The position numbers and the translations under genes were made by a program. A stretch of 64,000 nucleotides of DNA from Chloroflexota bacterium (GTDB taxonomy: Bacteria > Chloroflexota > Dehalococcoidia > Lucifugimonadales > Lucifugimonadaceae): contig JAQBUH010000006.1 in NCBI GenBank assembly GCA_027624075.1, positions 43,325-107,324 of the forward strand, read 5' to 3'. A model generated the notes under the pieces. It was given only the letters and a program-made list of their open reading frames with translations, had not been told where the DNA came from and ran no database searches. This document shows, piece after piece, positions 54,258-62,705 of the stretch; the stretch's first letter is position 1, and each line of letters begins with the position of its first letter.

Positions 54258-54803
54258 CTAACGATCGTGCCGGGATTGCTCCGAAGGCAGACTCACGTTG
54301 TCCTCGAACGGGTTCCTGGTACTCGACGGCGGCATGATCGAATCGTTTTTGCCCGCCTCAAGCTTCGTCTTCAGCGCTCCCAGCCAGATCTCGTTTGAGC
54401 GGTTCACATGATGTGTGAACAGGGCGCGAGTCGGGTAGAAGCGCAGCAACCCGCCGTGACCAGCAACTTCAAGCGTGACCAGCGTGCGCCGGAAGTCGCC
54501 ATCGATACGCAGAGCGTGCCAGACGCGGGTGCCGTAGCTGACCGCCTCCCATCTCATCTCCCGCTCGCGTCTCCAGGCCTCGACCCTCGCGGTAAAGCCA
54601 AGCACTCCACGCAGCCGCCACTTCATTGTGCCGTTGGGCCCCTCGCCGCGCACCCAGTAGGAACTCGTGACGTCTTGCCGCCAGCTTGCCCACATCTCGA
54701 CACGGCTCAACCAGTCCCACACCTTTTCTGGCGGGGCAAAGACATCGATCTTGTAGCTGCCCGTGAACGGAGCGTTCTGATTATTCAACATCTCGTACGG
54801 CAT
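54258..54803 (-). CDS. SRPBCC/polyketide-cyclase-like protein
   Basis: The product is 181 residues from the ATG at 54803 (54791 also possible). The START-like fold is suggested by FTGSYKIDVFAPPEKVWDWLSRVEMWASWRQDV at the start, GTMKWRLRG and GFTARVEAW strands, and a long C-terminal helix (NEIWLGALKTKLE). A disordered tail of about 25 residues follows. The ligand is unknown. It is divergent from the methyltransferase gene. Confidence 0.85.
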   Translation of the reverse strand: MPYEMLNNQNAPFTGSYKIDVFAPPEKVWDWLSRVEMWASWRQDVTSSYWVRGEGPNGTMKWRLRGVLGFTARVEAWRREREMRWEAVSYGTRVWHALRIDGDFRRTLVTLEVAGHGGLLRFYPTRALFTHHVNRSNEIWLGALKTKLEAGKNDSIMPPSSTRNPFEDNVSLPSEQSRHDR

Positions 54804-55005
54804 ACGGTCCGCATCGCACTTCAGATGGCCGCGCGCGGCTTTGTCGGATCCTTCGTGTGCCGCACATACTATTCCCATGCTGGCGACGCGTGCGACCGTT
54901 TCAGAGCGGCGATACTCTGGACCACTCTGCGCCGGACTTGCTGTCCTCACATCTGCAAGCAAATGCGGGCACGCACTGGCCATCTGACCGAAAAGAGACC
55001 ACCAG

Positions 55006-55842
55006 ATGAACGATTCGGCAAAAAGCGGCGACGCTATCGCAGACTGGGCTGCAACCGTGCGCGCGGAGCACGAGCAGGCGGACCGCGTCCGCACAGATGA
55101 TCCCGGCGCAGACAGCTGGAAGAGCCTGGCCCACCGCTTCGCGCCCGCGCAGCGTGAGCAGGCGCTGCAGGACGAGACCCTCAGGGCCGTTATGAAGTTA
55201 GTACGACCTGAAGACACGGCGCTGGATGTTGGCGCCGGGGCAGGCAGGCTGGCTGTGCCGCTCGCAGAGATCTGCCGCCGCGTCACCGCAGTCGAGCCTT
55301 CCGAGGCGATGCGCGCCCGCCTTGCCGATCAGGCAGCGGCCTGGGGTGTGAGCAACCTGGAGATCGTCGCCGCAACGTGGGAAGAGGCGGAGGTCAGTCC
55401 GGCAGAGATCGTGGTGTGCGCGCATGTGATCTATACCACGCAGGAGATCGAGCCGTTCCTCCGCAAACTGACCGCGGCGTCCACCCGCGATGTGATCGTG
55501 TTCGTGTTCGAAGAACCTGCCATGGCGAACTACTTTCCGCTCTGGAAACAGGTCTACGGCGAGGAGCGCATTGCTCTACCGTCCCTCCCCGAACTAAAGC
55601 AGGTGCTGAGGCAGATGGGCGTCGACTACCGGGCAGAGCCGCTGCCGGAGTGGGCGCCGAGACCTTTCAAGGACGCCGGATCAGCGTTCGAGGAGTCGAT
55701 GACGCGCCTGTTCCTGTCTCCAGGCACAGACGGCGCGCTGAGGCTGGCTGCCGCGTTGCCGGATGTGCTGGTCCCGGCCGGCGAGGGGTTGAAGTTCACA
55801 TGGGCTAAACCGCACCGTCCCTGGCTGGTCAGGTGGGGCTAA
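55006..55842 (+). CDS. Class I SAM-dependent methyltransferase
   Basis: The product is 278 residues. Motif I is ALDVGAGAGRLAVPL, followed by VTAVEPSEAMRARL (motif II acid) and EIVVCAHVIYTT. The N-terminal 60 residues are helical and charged. The substrate cannot be named. It is divergent from the SRPBCC gene across about 200 bases and is followed by mgtE. Confidence 0.92.
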   Translation: MNDSAKSGDAIADWAATVRAEHEQADRVRTDDPGADSWKSLAHRFAPAQREQALQDETLRAVMKLVRPEDTALDVGAGAGRLAVPLAEICRRVTAVEPSEAMRARLADQAAAWGVSNLEIVAATWEEAEVSPAEIVVCAHVIYTTQEIEPFLRKLTAASTRDVIVFVFEEPAMANYFPLWKQVYGEERIALPSLPELKQVLRQMGVDYRAEPLPEWAPRPFKDAGSAFEESMTRLFLSPGTDGALRLAAALPDVLVPAGEGLKFTWAKPHRPWLVRWG

Positions 55843-55928
55843 CCCGGTGAAGTGCGTAAAAGCCCCTCAGATGAGCAGTGCGCATTTAAGTGTCCCTGAG
55901 ATGCACGCCGTATAGCATATAGCTGACC

Positions 55929-57473
55929 GTGGTCCGAGCCAGCGCTGGCAGCGCAAGCAGCGCACAGCAACCGGACATCACCCTCCAGTTCGCCATCGCC
56001 GATCTCTCCGCGGGCAATTGTGTGACCAATCCATCCCAGCCGTCAGCCGAAGATCACTCGGTGATCTCAGGTCCCGCCGCGCCGGGCTTCGACGACGAAG
56101 GCCGTGAGATCCCCGCGCCTACTCCGGAAGAGCTCGACAGCGTCCGCCAGGCGCTGGAAGAACAGATCGAGTCCGGGGTCGCCCCCGCAGTAGCCGCGGC
56201 AATACTCGTTGCCCTCCGTCCGCCAGACCAGGCGACGGTCATCTCACAACTCGACCCTGAGGTCTGTGCCGCGCTCCTCTCTGTGATCAGCGTCGAGCAG
56301 ATTGCCGAGTTCATCGAGCACATGGACGCCGAAGCCGCCGTGATCTTCGCCGGACTCGTCCCGCCGCGCAGGCTGGCTGAGGTCCTCGACCGGACAGAGC
56401 CTGACGTGGCGGCGGACGTGCTCCGTGGCATGGGCTGGGACGAGGCGAGCCGCATCCTGATGCGGATGACCGGCCGGCAGGCGATCGGCAACCTGCTCCT
56501 GTACCAGGACGACGACGCAGGCGGACTGATGACAACAAGCGTCGTCGCGCTGCGAGACCGCTGGCCAACTCCGCACGCAATAAACATGCTCCGCACGTCC
56601 GGACTCGACCCGGACGAGATGCGTCAACTCTTCGTTGTCTCGAAAACCCACCAGCTCGTCGGCAGGCTGGAGCTGCCTGAGCTCGTCTTTGCACCGCCGG
56701 GCTCGCTGGTCAGCGACGTTATGGACCCTGACGTCATCTCCGTGCAGACCGGCACAGACCAGGAAGAAGCCGCCCGGTTGATGCATCGCTATGAGATCCG
56801 CAGCCTGCCGGTTGTCGACATGAACGGCCGGCTGGAAGGCGCCATCTCCATCGAGGACCTTGTGCAGGTCGCGGAAGAAGAGGCGACCGAAGACATGTTC
56901 CGTCTCGCCAGCACGGGCAGCCAGGACACTGCGCAGGGCCCGTTCATGGTGTCTGTGCGCAGCAGGCTGCCGTGGCTAATGGCCAACATCGCAACCGTGC
57001 TGCTGGTGGCTTCCATACTGTCTCTTTTCGAGAGCACGCTGGACGCCATCGCCATCCTGGCCGTCTACATGCCGATGGTCATGAACCAGGCTGGTGTCGT
57101 AGGGACGCAGGTGACCACGGTCGTCGTCAGATCGCTGGCGCTCGATGAGATCACGACTTCGTCGACCGCTCGTCTGCTATGCCGCGAGTACATCCTGTCA
57201 GCGGTGAACGGTGGAGCGGTGTCTGTGGTCATGGGGACGACCGTCGGCCTATGGAGGCAGGACCTGTACCTGGGGTTGGTTGTGGCGGCCGCGATGCTGC
57301 TGAGCTACTTCGTTGCGGCGTCTGTTGGCGTGCTGGTGCCAATGGCGATGAGCAAGTTCAAGATCGACCCGGCGACGGCGTCAGGAGTGGTGCTCACCAC
57401 CTTCACAGACATCGCAGGCGGCGGGTTCTACCTGGGCTTCGCCACAATCTTCCTGAGCCTGCTCAGGGAATAG
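55929..57473 (+). CDS. mgtE: Magnesium transporter MgtE
   Basis: This homodimeric Mg2+ channel has 514 residues. An N-terminal helical MgtE_N domain (about 65-200, with ALLSVISVEQIAEFIEHMD and TEPDVAADVLRGM) is followed by two CBS domains (LMTTSVVALRD, DVISVQTGTDQEEAARLMHRYEIRSLPVVD) and five membrane helices. The pore region is MPMVMNQAGVVGTQ, and the last helices carry DPATASGVVLTTFTDIAG. The start is uncertain: GTG 55929 gives a long non-conserved N-terminus, and GTG 56022 is closer to the family. No M-box riboswitch is recognised in the short upstream gap. Confidence 0.94.
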   Translation: MVRASAGSASSAQQPDITLQFAIADLSAGNCVTNPSQPSAEDHSVISGPAAPGFDDEGREIPAPTPEELDSVRQALEEQIESGVAPAVAAAILVALRPPDQATVISQLDPEVCAALLSVISVEQIAEFIEHMDAEAAVIFAGLVPPRRLAEVLDRTEPDVAADVLRGMGWDEASRILMRMTGRQAIGNLLLYQDDDAGGLMTTSVVALRDRWPTPHAINMLRTSGLDPDEMRQLFVVSKTHQLVGRLELPELVFAPPGSLVSDVMDPDVISVQTGTDQEEAARLMHRYEIRSLPVVDMNGRLEGAISIEDLVQVAEEEATEDMFRLASTGSQDTAQGPFMVSVRSRLPWLMANIATVLLVASILSLFESTLDAIAILAVYMPMVMNQAGVVGTQVTTVVVRSLALDEITTSSTARLLCREYILSAVNGGAVSVVMGTTVGLWRQDLYLGLVVAAAMLLSYFVAASVGVLVPMAMSKFKIDPATASGVVLTTFTDIAGGGFYLGFATIFLSLLRE

Positions 57474-57480
57474 CACTCGC

Positions 57481-57557
57481 CGTCCTGAGCCGCGTCCTGA
57501 GCCGGGGCACCCGCCTGCGGGTCAAGGGCCTGTCGAAGAGCGCCGGCGGGATGACAC
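57481..57557 (+). repeat. Dispersed repeat, family 2
   Basis: The segment has CCTGAGCCGCGTCCTGAGCC, GGGGCACCCGCCTGCGGGTC, AAGGGCCTGTCGAAGAGCGC and GGGATGACA in order. It matches 30704-30790 at most positions and starts eight bases after the mgtE stop. Confidence 0.75.
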
Positions 57558-57593
57558 GGCAGACGAACCCGCCGCAGGCGTATAGCGGCTTGC

Positions 57594-57986
57594 CTATTCG
57601 GTTTTTGACTCCCGCCCAGCCTCCGCCTCCAGCCGCGCCATGTGCTCTTCGATCACTGTCCGCGGCGTCAGACGCACCATGAGCGCCAGCGTCAGCACGA
57701 TCACCGCAACATCGTCTATGTAGCCGAGCACCGGGATGAAATCGGGCACAAGGTCGAACGGCATCGCCAGGTACAGCGCCAGCAGCAGCGGCAGGGCGCG
57801 TGCGAAGAGCGGGACTCGACGGTCTGTCACAAGCGCCTTGAACAGCCGCAGCTTGGCTCGAGTCCTGAGCCGCAGCACAGACCGGTACGGCTCTCGCTTC
57901 TGGAGCTGTTTCGTGAGCACAACCGTTCCAGCCAGCAGCACTGCAGTTACGCCGAGAACGATGAGAAGCCACGTTAACCAGGTCAA
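57594..57986 (-). CDS. DUF1232 (YkvA-like) membrane protein
   Basis: The product is 130 residues. A membrane helix at residues 5-25 (TWLLIVLGVTAVLLAG) is followed by basic residues and the DUF1232 signature LYLAMPFDLVPDFIPVLGYIDDVAV, which forms a second hydrophobic region. The C-terminus is charged. Its function is unknown across the family. It is convergent with mgtE across the repeat. Confidence 0.9.
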   Translation of the reverse strand: MTWLTWLLIVLGVTAVLLAGTVVLTKQLQKREPYRSVLRLRTRAKLRLFKALVTDRRVPLFARALPLLLALYLAMPFDLVPDFIPVLGYIDDVAVIVLTLALMVRLTPRTVIEEHMARLEAEAGRESKTE

Positions 57987-58097
57987 CTGCCATTCCTTGT
58001 GCGATCAGGACACGATAAGGCCACGTTCAGGCCAGTTGAAAACAGCCGAAGCGGCGAGCGCAGTGATACCACTTCGTGTCCGATCAATTACGCGCTC

Positions 58098-58138
58098 AAC
58101 TTTATCCCGGCCCTGTGCGACAGTGGCGAGATAAAGTT
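58098..58138. promoter_or_regulatory. Extended stem-loop just before the GNAT-VLRF1 pair
   Basis: AACTTTATC (58098-58106) is the exact inverse of GATAAAGTT (58130-58138). Inside it, CTGT-GCG-ACAG forms a second perfect hairpin. The structure ends five bases before the ATG, where the ribosome-binding site should be, so it could be an operator or an RNA fold that limits translation. Confidence 0.5.
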
Positions 58139-58143
58139 AAAAG

Positions 58144-58719
58144 ATGCCAGACACACCATCAGGCGCCCGCAATACCGGTCCGGCACGGCCGGGCAGCATG
58201 TTCCCGCCGGGACTTGCGGTACGCGCCGTCCAGCCAACCGATAACGAAGCCGTCCGCGCACTCTTCATCGCCACCCAGGGCGGGTTGGCGCCGCCGGACG
58301 CAGGCCTGGAGGTCCGCATCGCCCTCAAGCGGTACACAGACTCCTGCCTTAATGACGACCTCGCCCGCGCCTCCGTCCATTACTCGAAACCACCGCGGCG
58401 GATGTGGGTCCTTGAGTCCAGGGAGAGGGAGATCGTGGCGATGGCCGCTCTGGATGCGCATGAAACCGATAGCGAGGCGGGACTGCTGCGCCGGCTGGCA
58501 GTCGCTCCGCAGTTCAGGAGGAAGGGCGTCGCCAGGCTGCTTGTACAGCGTACGGAACAACTGGCGTCACGCCGTGGCCTGTCGGCAATGCGCCTCTATG
58601 TGAGCGAGCTTCAGCCGGCAGCGCGAAGCCTTTACGAGTCGCTCGGCTACCGCGAAAAACGAGTCTCAAGCTACGGCCCGATCGCCGTCTTCGAGCTGGA
58701 AAAGGCCCTCGCGCAATAG
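58144..58719 (+). CDS. GNAT-family N-acetyltransferase
   Basis: The product is 191 residues. The acetyl-CoA loop is LRRLAVAPQFRRKGVARLLVQ and the late block is AARSLYESLGYREK. The N-terminal region (about 25-90) is specific to this protein. The gene ends in TAG two bases before the ATG of the VLRF1 gene, so the two are cotranscribed. A role in ribosome or protein-synthesis modification is a guess from that pairing only. Confidence 0.9.
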   Translation: MPDTPSGARNTGPARPGSMFPPGLAVRAVQPTDNEAVRALFIATQGGLAPPDAGLEVRIALKRYTDSCLNDDLARASVHYSKPPRRMWVLESREREIVAMAALDAHETDSEAGLLRRLAVAPQFRRKGVARLLVQRTEQLASRRGLSAMRLYVSELQPAARSLYESLGYREKRVSSYGPIAVFELEKALAQ

Positions 58720-58721
58720 CT

Positions 58722-59462
58722 ATGCCAGCAGACCAGCAAGTCAGGCAGAGACTGCTCTCCCGCACCAGCGTGCTGGAGATGTTGATCGACATGGAGATGG
58801 AGCCGGGCGCCCGCTGGCAGATGCGCATGACGGCCCCCGGCGTGTGGCCGGGTGACGAGTGGGAATGGCTCCCCTCATCCGCAGTCCAGTCCCTGAGCGG
58901 CCTCGCCCTCATCACGCGCTCTGTCGCGCCGGCCGCTCCGGAGCCATATCTCGCCATCGCTCCGCCGTTCCCGCTCACCGGCTTCGGCGAGTTTCCTGGC
59001 GTCACAGGCTTCTCGAAGCTCTCTGACCTGCTCAAGCACCCGTGGACAGTCGCCATCATCCTGCTCAGGCTCGGCAGATACTCGTTTGGCATCGCGGAAG
59101 ACGAGCGGCTCACAGTTCACAAGACCGGCAGCCGCTATGTCAAGAACCGCCAGCGCAAGGGCGGACAGTCGGCCAGCCGCTTCGTCCGCAACAGGGAGAA
59201 GGCGATCCAGCAGCTCTTCGACGAGGTTGCCGAGGTCGCACGATCACGCATCGCAGAGTACGAGGGTCATATCGACTGGCTTGTGTTCGGTGGGGACAGG
59301 AACGTGATCTTGCAGTTCATGAAGCGCCTCACGCTTCCAGACGGCCTGGCGGACCGTGTTGCGCCGTGGCGGGCGCCTGTCGACCGGCCCGGAATAGACG
59401 AGCTTGAGAAAGCTGTTGTCTCTGTCTGGTCGTGCCGGGCGTGGGAGAGACCCGCCAGTTAG
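58722..59462 (+). CDS. VLRF1-type peptidyl-tRNA hydrolase (Vms1-like release factor)
   Basis: The product is 246 residues. The key motif is RQRKGGQSASRFVRNRE near residue 140. Its GGQ-type loop belongs to the Vms1/ANKZF1-like release factor family (acVLRF1, described in Actinobacteria and Chloroflexota), which hydrolyses peptidyl-tRNA on stalled large ribosomal subunits. A preceding strand-rich part (YSFGIAEDERLTVHKTGSRYV) and a following helix and strand (IDWLVFGGDRNVILQFM) fit the eRF1 domain 2 fold. It overlaps the end of the diguanylate cyclase gene by four bases on the other strand. Confidence 0.82.
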   Translation: MPADQQVRQRLLSRTSVLEMLIDMEMEPGARWQMRMTAPGVWPGDEWEWLPSSAVQSLSGLALITRSVAPAAPEPYLAIAPPFPLTGFGEFPGVTGFSKLSDLLKHPWTVAIILLRLGRYSFGIAEDERLTVHKTGSRYVKNRQRKGGQSASRFVRNREKAIQQLFDEVAEVARSRIAEYEGHIDWLVFGGDRNVILQFMKRLTLPDGLADRVAPWRAPVDRPGIDELEKAVVSVWSCRAWERPAS

Positions 59463-60295
59463 CTCCGGGACTTTCTCGCTGCCCGCATTGCCGAGTCCGC
59501 CGCGGCTATCAGCGCATCCGGCTCCGGCCCGGCATCGGGCGGGCCCGCCGCGCCGGCCGTAACGCCGATGCCCTCTGCGGCAAGCAGCCTCGTGATCTTG
59601 CTCGCAACGAACCGGGCGCCGGCAAGGTCCGTCTCTGGCAGCACGATCAGAAACTCGTCGCCTCCCTGCCTGCCAATCGCATCCGTCACGCGGGTGTTCT
59701 GCCGGACCACTCTGACCAGCGACTTCAGAGCGTTATCGCCCGCAGCGTGGCCGTGCTCATCGTTCAAGCGCTTGAGGCCATCGACATCGAGATAGATCAC
59801 GCTGAGCGGCCTCCCGTGACGGACGGACCGCGCAGACTCTGCGTTCAGCCTGCCAAGGACCGCGTCACGGCTGTCCGCTCCGGTCAGTGAGTCGGTCGCC
59901 ACGCGCTCTTCGAGCCTGCGGACATGCTCACGGGCCAGCGCGTCCAGGGCGGCGGCCACAGACGAGACGGCCTGCTCGACCGCAACTGCCAACTCCGGCT
60001 TTACAGCAGCCGCCTCCCGGAGCGCGGCGCTGAGTGAGACCAGCAGTGACAGTGGCGCGTCTGCCCCGCCTTCGTTGCCGTTCCACGGTGGGGCGGCGAG
60101 GATGCGACGCAGCGTGCTGGACGAGCCAGACTCAAGCCATCCTGCGATAGAGGCCAGCGCCGCCTCTCCATGTGCGTTTATGTGCATCACCGCGACGTCG
60201 TCTGACTGCGCAGCCCGCCGCCATGCGAGGCGCAGTCCGGCGAGCCTGCCTGAGATGAGGCCAGCAAGCTCCGTATTGCTGTTTGACCTGTGCAT
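59459..60295 (-). CDS. Diguanylate cyclase (GGDEF domain)
   Basis: The enzyme makes cyclic di-GMP. The product is 278 residues. An N-terminal helical region of about 125 residues without membrane segments is followed by the GGDEF domain: DSLTGADSRDAV, VIYLDVDGLKRLND, HGHAAGDNAL and the active site GRQGGDEFLIVLP. The inhibitory I-site RVTD lies five residues before GGDEF, so product feedback is likely. The end of the domain is somewhat short. It is divergent from the cytosolic kinase-regulator pair. Confidence 0.93.
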   Translation of the reverse strand: MHRSNSNTELAGLISGRLAGLRLAWRRAAQSDDVAVMHINAHGEAALASIAGWLESGSSSTLRRILAAPPWNGNEGGADAPLSLLVSLSAALREAAAVKPELAVAVEQAVSSVAAALDALAREHVRRLEERVATDSLTGADSRDAVLGRLNAESARSVRHGRPLSVIYLDVDGLKRLNDEHGHAAGDNALKSLVRVVRQNTRVTDAIGRQGGDEFLIVLPETDLAGARFVASKITRLLAAEGIGVTAGAAGPPDAGPEPDALIAAADSAMRAARKSRS

Positions 60296-60392
60296 GGGAG
60301 ATTGGGGGTTCCCTGAAAGCCGTCTGCTTGCCAGATTTCCGCTGGCCCGTTGCTGGTTTCCCGAGTATGCGGCTGACTATACTCGTTCTTAT

Positions 60393-61382
60393 ATGCAGGC
60401 CCAGAACACAATTGAGGCTGATGCGGCGAAACTTCAGGCCAGGCGGGCTGCGCTCGGCGAGCGTGCCGTCGCGGCAGAAGAGATAACGAATGGGGCCGCA
60501 TCGCCCGGCGCCGTTCCTGCCATCGCTGTTCCCGGTAACGCCGGAACTGAGACTCGTGAGGGCGGCGTCGGCCCCGAGTTCCTCACAAACCTTGCGCACC
60601 AGTTGCGCTCGCCGCTGTCATCGCTGCGCGTACTGGTCGACCTGTTGAGTGACCCTGCCGCGCTCGCCAGTCCTGACAGCATGAAACGGCTCGTGGACGG
60701 CATCGACCGCGCGACGACGCGGCTTGAGCGCCAGATCACCGATGTTCTTGAGGCCGGATACCTGGAAGCAGGGACACTTACCGTGGAGACGGCGCAGGTA
60801 AACGCGGCAGAGCAGATTGTGCTTGCGGTCTCAGACACGGAGCAGGCGGCCAGCAGCCGGCGTGTGAGCATCGAGCTCAAACTGGGAGACCAGCCGGCGA
60901 TCGTGATCGCAGAGGCCACCCGTCTGCGGCAACTGATCGGCCTGATTCTCTCCAACGCCATCAAGTTCGCGCCCGTCGGCAGCGCGGTGAAGGTGACGGC
61001 AGGGTCCAGGCCGCGACTCGGGCCGCAGACCGGGGTAAATCTAAACGGGAACTCCTCGACAACTACGGTTATTGAGCCGCAATTTGAAGGTCACGCGCAC
61101 TACATCTGCGTCTCAGACACCGGCCCAGGCATCGATCCCGTGCTGCACCACGAGGTGTTCAAGCCGTTTTACAAGGCGTCTCGCCAGGGCGCACACAGCG
61201 GCGGCGGAGCGGGGCTCGGGCTCGCCATCGCAAGCGGCCTGCTTCGACTGCAGCACGGCGGCATGTGGCTGAGGAGCGGCATCGGCAGCGGGGCCGACCT
61301 CGAAATTTCGCTCCCGATGGCAACTCCAGAGCCAGACCCTGTGCCAGGCCAAACGTCCGGCCAGACGGAACAAGCGCAGTGA
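60393..61382 (+). CDS. Cytosolic sensor histidine kinase
   Basis: The product is 329 residues, starting at the ATG at 60393. No membrane segment is present. A short N-terminal coil (QNTIEADAAKLQARRAAL) precedes the HisKA domain with the phospho-His in LTNLAHQLRSPLSSL. The ATPase domain has the N box LILSNAIKFAPVGS, G1 SDTGPGIDP, F box FKPFYKA and G2 GAGLGLAIASGLL. The tail is Pro/Gln-rich. It overlaps the regulator gene by four bases (GTGA). Confidence 0.93.
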   Translation: MQAQNTIEADAAKLQARRAALGERAVAAEEITNGAASPGAVPAIAVPGNAGTETREGGVGPEFLTNLAHQLRSPLSSLRVLVDLLSDPAALASPDSMKRLVDGIDRATTRLERQITDVLEAGYLEAGTLTVETAQVNAAEQIVLAVSDTEQAASSRRVSIELKLGDQPAIVIAEATRLRQLIGLILSNAIKFAPVGSAVKVTAGSRPRLGPQTGVNLNGNSSTTTVIEPQFEGHAHYICVSDTGPGIDPVLHHEVFKPFYKASRQGAHSGGGAGLGLAIASGLLRLQHGGMWLRSGIGSGADLEISLPMATPEPDPVPGQTSGQTEQAQ

Positions 61383-62089
61383 AGGTCCTTGCAGTAGACG
61401 ACGACCCTGACATCATCGAAGCGGTTGGCATCTGTTTCGCCCTCCGCTGGCCTGAGGTCGAGCTGGTCCAGGCTCCGGACGGCGCAACCGCGCTCGCCCA
61501 GTTCGAAGCCGAGCAGCCGGACGTCGTGATCCTCGACATCGGCCTGCCAGACATCAGCGGACTGGAGGTGTGCGCAAGGCTCAGGGAGCACACGGACGCG
61601 CCGATCATCATGCTGACCGCTCGTGACAGCGAGCTGGACATGGTCAGGGGCCTCGAGACCGGCGCTGATGACTACATCACGAAGCCGTTCAGCCATCTTG
61701 AGCTGCTGGCGCGCATGAAGGCGGTGTTGCGCCGCTCGGTCATCGGGACGCTCGGGTCAGGCGAGGCGCCGTTTGTAGATGGCCCGTTCCGCTTCGACTT
61801 CGCGGACCACACCGTGCGGTACGAGGGCACGAAGGTCCCGCTCACGCCCACCGAGTACAACATGCTCTACCACCTGACGAAGAACCACCCGAAGGTGGTG
61901 CGGCACCGCACGCTGCTGGCGAAGGTCTGGGGCCGTGAGTACATCGACGAGACCGAGTACCTGAAGGTGCATGTGCAGCGCATCAGGGCCAAGTTTGCGG
62001 CGGTCAGCCCCGGCGTCGACCCGATCGAGAACGAGAGGGGCGTCGGCTACCGGCTGAACCTGAGGCAACCGGTCGACTCCAGCGCCTGA
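61379..62089 (+). CDS. OmpR/PhoB-family response regulator
   Basis: The product is 236 residues from a GTG that overlaps the kinase stop. The receiver has the acidic pair in VDDDPD, phospho-Asp in VVILDIGLPDISG and Lys in YITKPFS. The winged-helix output domain (LTPTEYNMLYHLTKNHPKVVRHRTLLAKVWG, VHVQRIRAKF, ENERGVGYRLN) is typical. It pairs with the upstream cytosolic kinase. Targets are unknown. Confidence 0.95.
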   Translation: MKVLAVDDDPDIIEAVGICFALRWPEVELVQAPDGATALAQFEAEQPDVVILDIGLPDISGLEVCARLREHTDAPIIMLTARDSELDMVRGLETGADDYITKPFSHLELLARMKAVLRRSVIGTLGSGEAPFVDGPFRFDFADHTVRYEGTKVPLTPTEYNMLYHLTKNHPKVVRHRTLLAKVWGREYIDETEYLKVHVQRIRAKFAAVSPGVDPIENERGVGYRLNLRQPVDSSA

Positions 62090-62116
62090 CCGGTTTTGGG
62101 CGAGGCTGTCGCGCGG

Positions 62117-62608
62117 TCACGTCAGTTGGACGGGGACGGCGCGGTGGACCTCAACGTCTCTCATGCGTGGCAGGTCGAAGTGGACGCTCACGAAGTAGTT
62201 CGCCCTGCGCTCCAGCGTGCGTGTCACAGGCGGCTTCTTGACCTCGAAGCGGAGGTCGAACGTCTCCGTGCGGCGCCTTATCACGCCGTCTGTGAACAGC
62301 CTGTGCTGCCCCATGACCATCCTGTCGATACGCTCCTCGGTGACTGTGCCTGCTCTGAATGGCGAATGGATCATCGGGTTGCTTGCGCCGCCGGCACTCC
62401 CGAACGACCTCACATCGAGCGTCTGCCCGGCCCGCCTGTGCGTGTAACGGTTTTCGAGCACCAGCTCGACCACAGCACGGCGCACGCTCATGCCGGGGCG
62501 GTCTGTGTGGACGGTTACTCGAACTCGCAACTCGTCGCCTGCCCTGTAGGCCTCTTTGTCGAGGGTTATTTCCATTTTTGGCACCGACTTGAGATAGCCG
62601 ATCGGCAT
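62117..62608 (-). CDS. Hypothetical beta-rich protein, arrestin-like or Ig-like
   Basis: The product is 163 residues. The opening KMEITLDKEAYRAGDELRVRVTVHT resembles the first strands of arrestin-fold or Ig-like sandwich proteins. Alternating strands continue (VELVLENRYTH, ETFDLRFEVKKPP, ANYFVSVHFDLP). No signal peptide or catalytic motif is visible. I do not recognise the family with certainty. It lies 97 bases after the aminotransferase gene on the same strand. Confidence 0.7.
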   Translation of the reverse strand: MPIGYLKSVPKMEITLDKEAYRAGDELRVRVTVHTDRPGMSVRRAVVELVLENRYTHRRAGQTLDVRSFGSAGGASNPMIHSPFRAGTVTEERIDRMVMGQHRLFTDGVIRRRTETFDLRFEVKKPPVTRTLERRANYFVSVHFDLPRMRDVEVHRAVPVQLT

Positions 62609-62705
62609 GTTTCACTTTCCTTTTTCGGGGCAGTTCTGGCGGTGTCTGCGCCTGCTCCGCGTCCCGGTCGCCTCCTGTGTCCATCCGCGGCGCCCGCCCC
62701 CAACC

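Noticed and set aside
55843..55928. M-box magnesium riboswitch before mgtE
   Set aside because: The gap is only 86 bases, too short for an M-box, and no family motif is seen.
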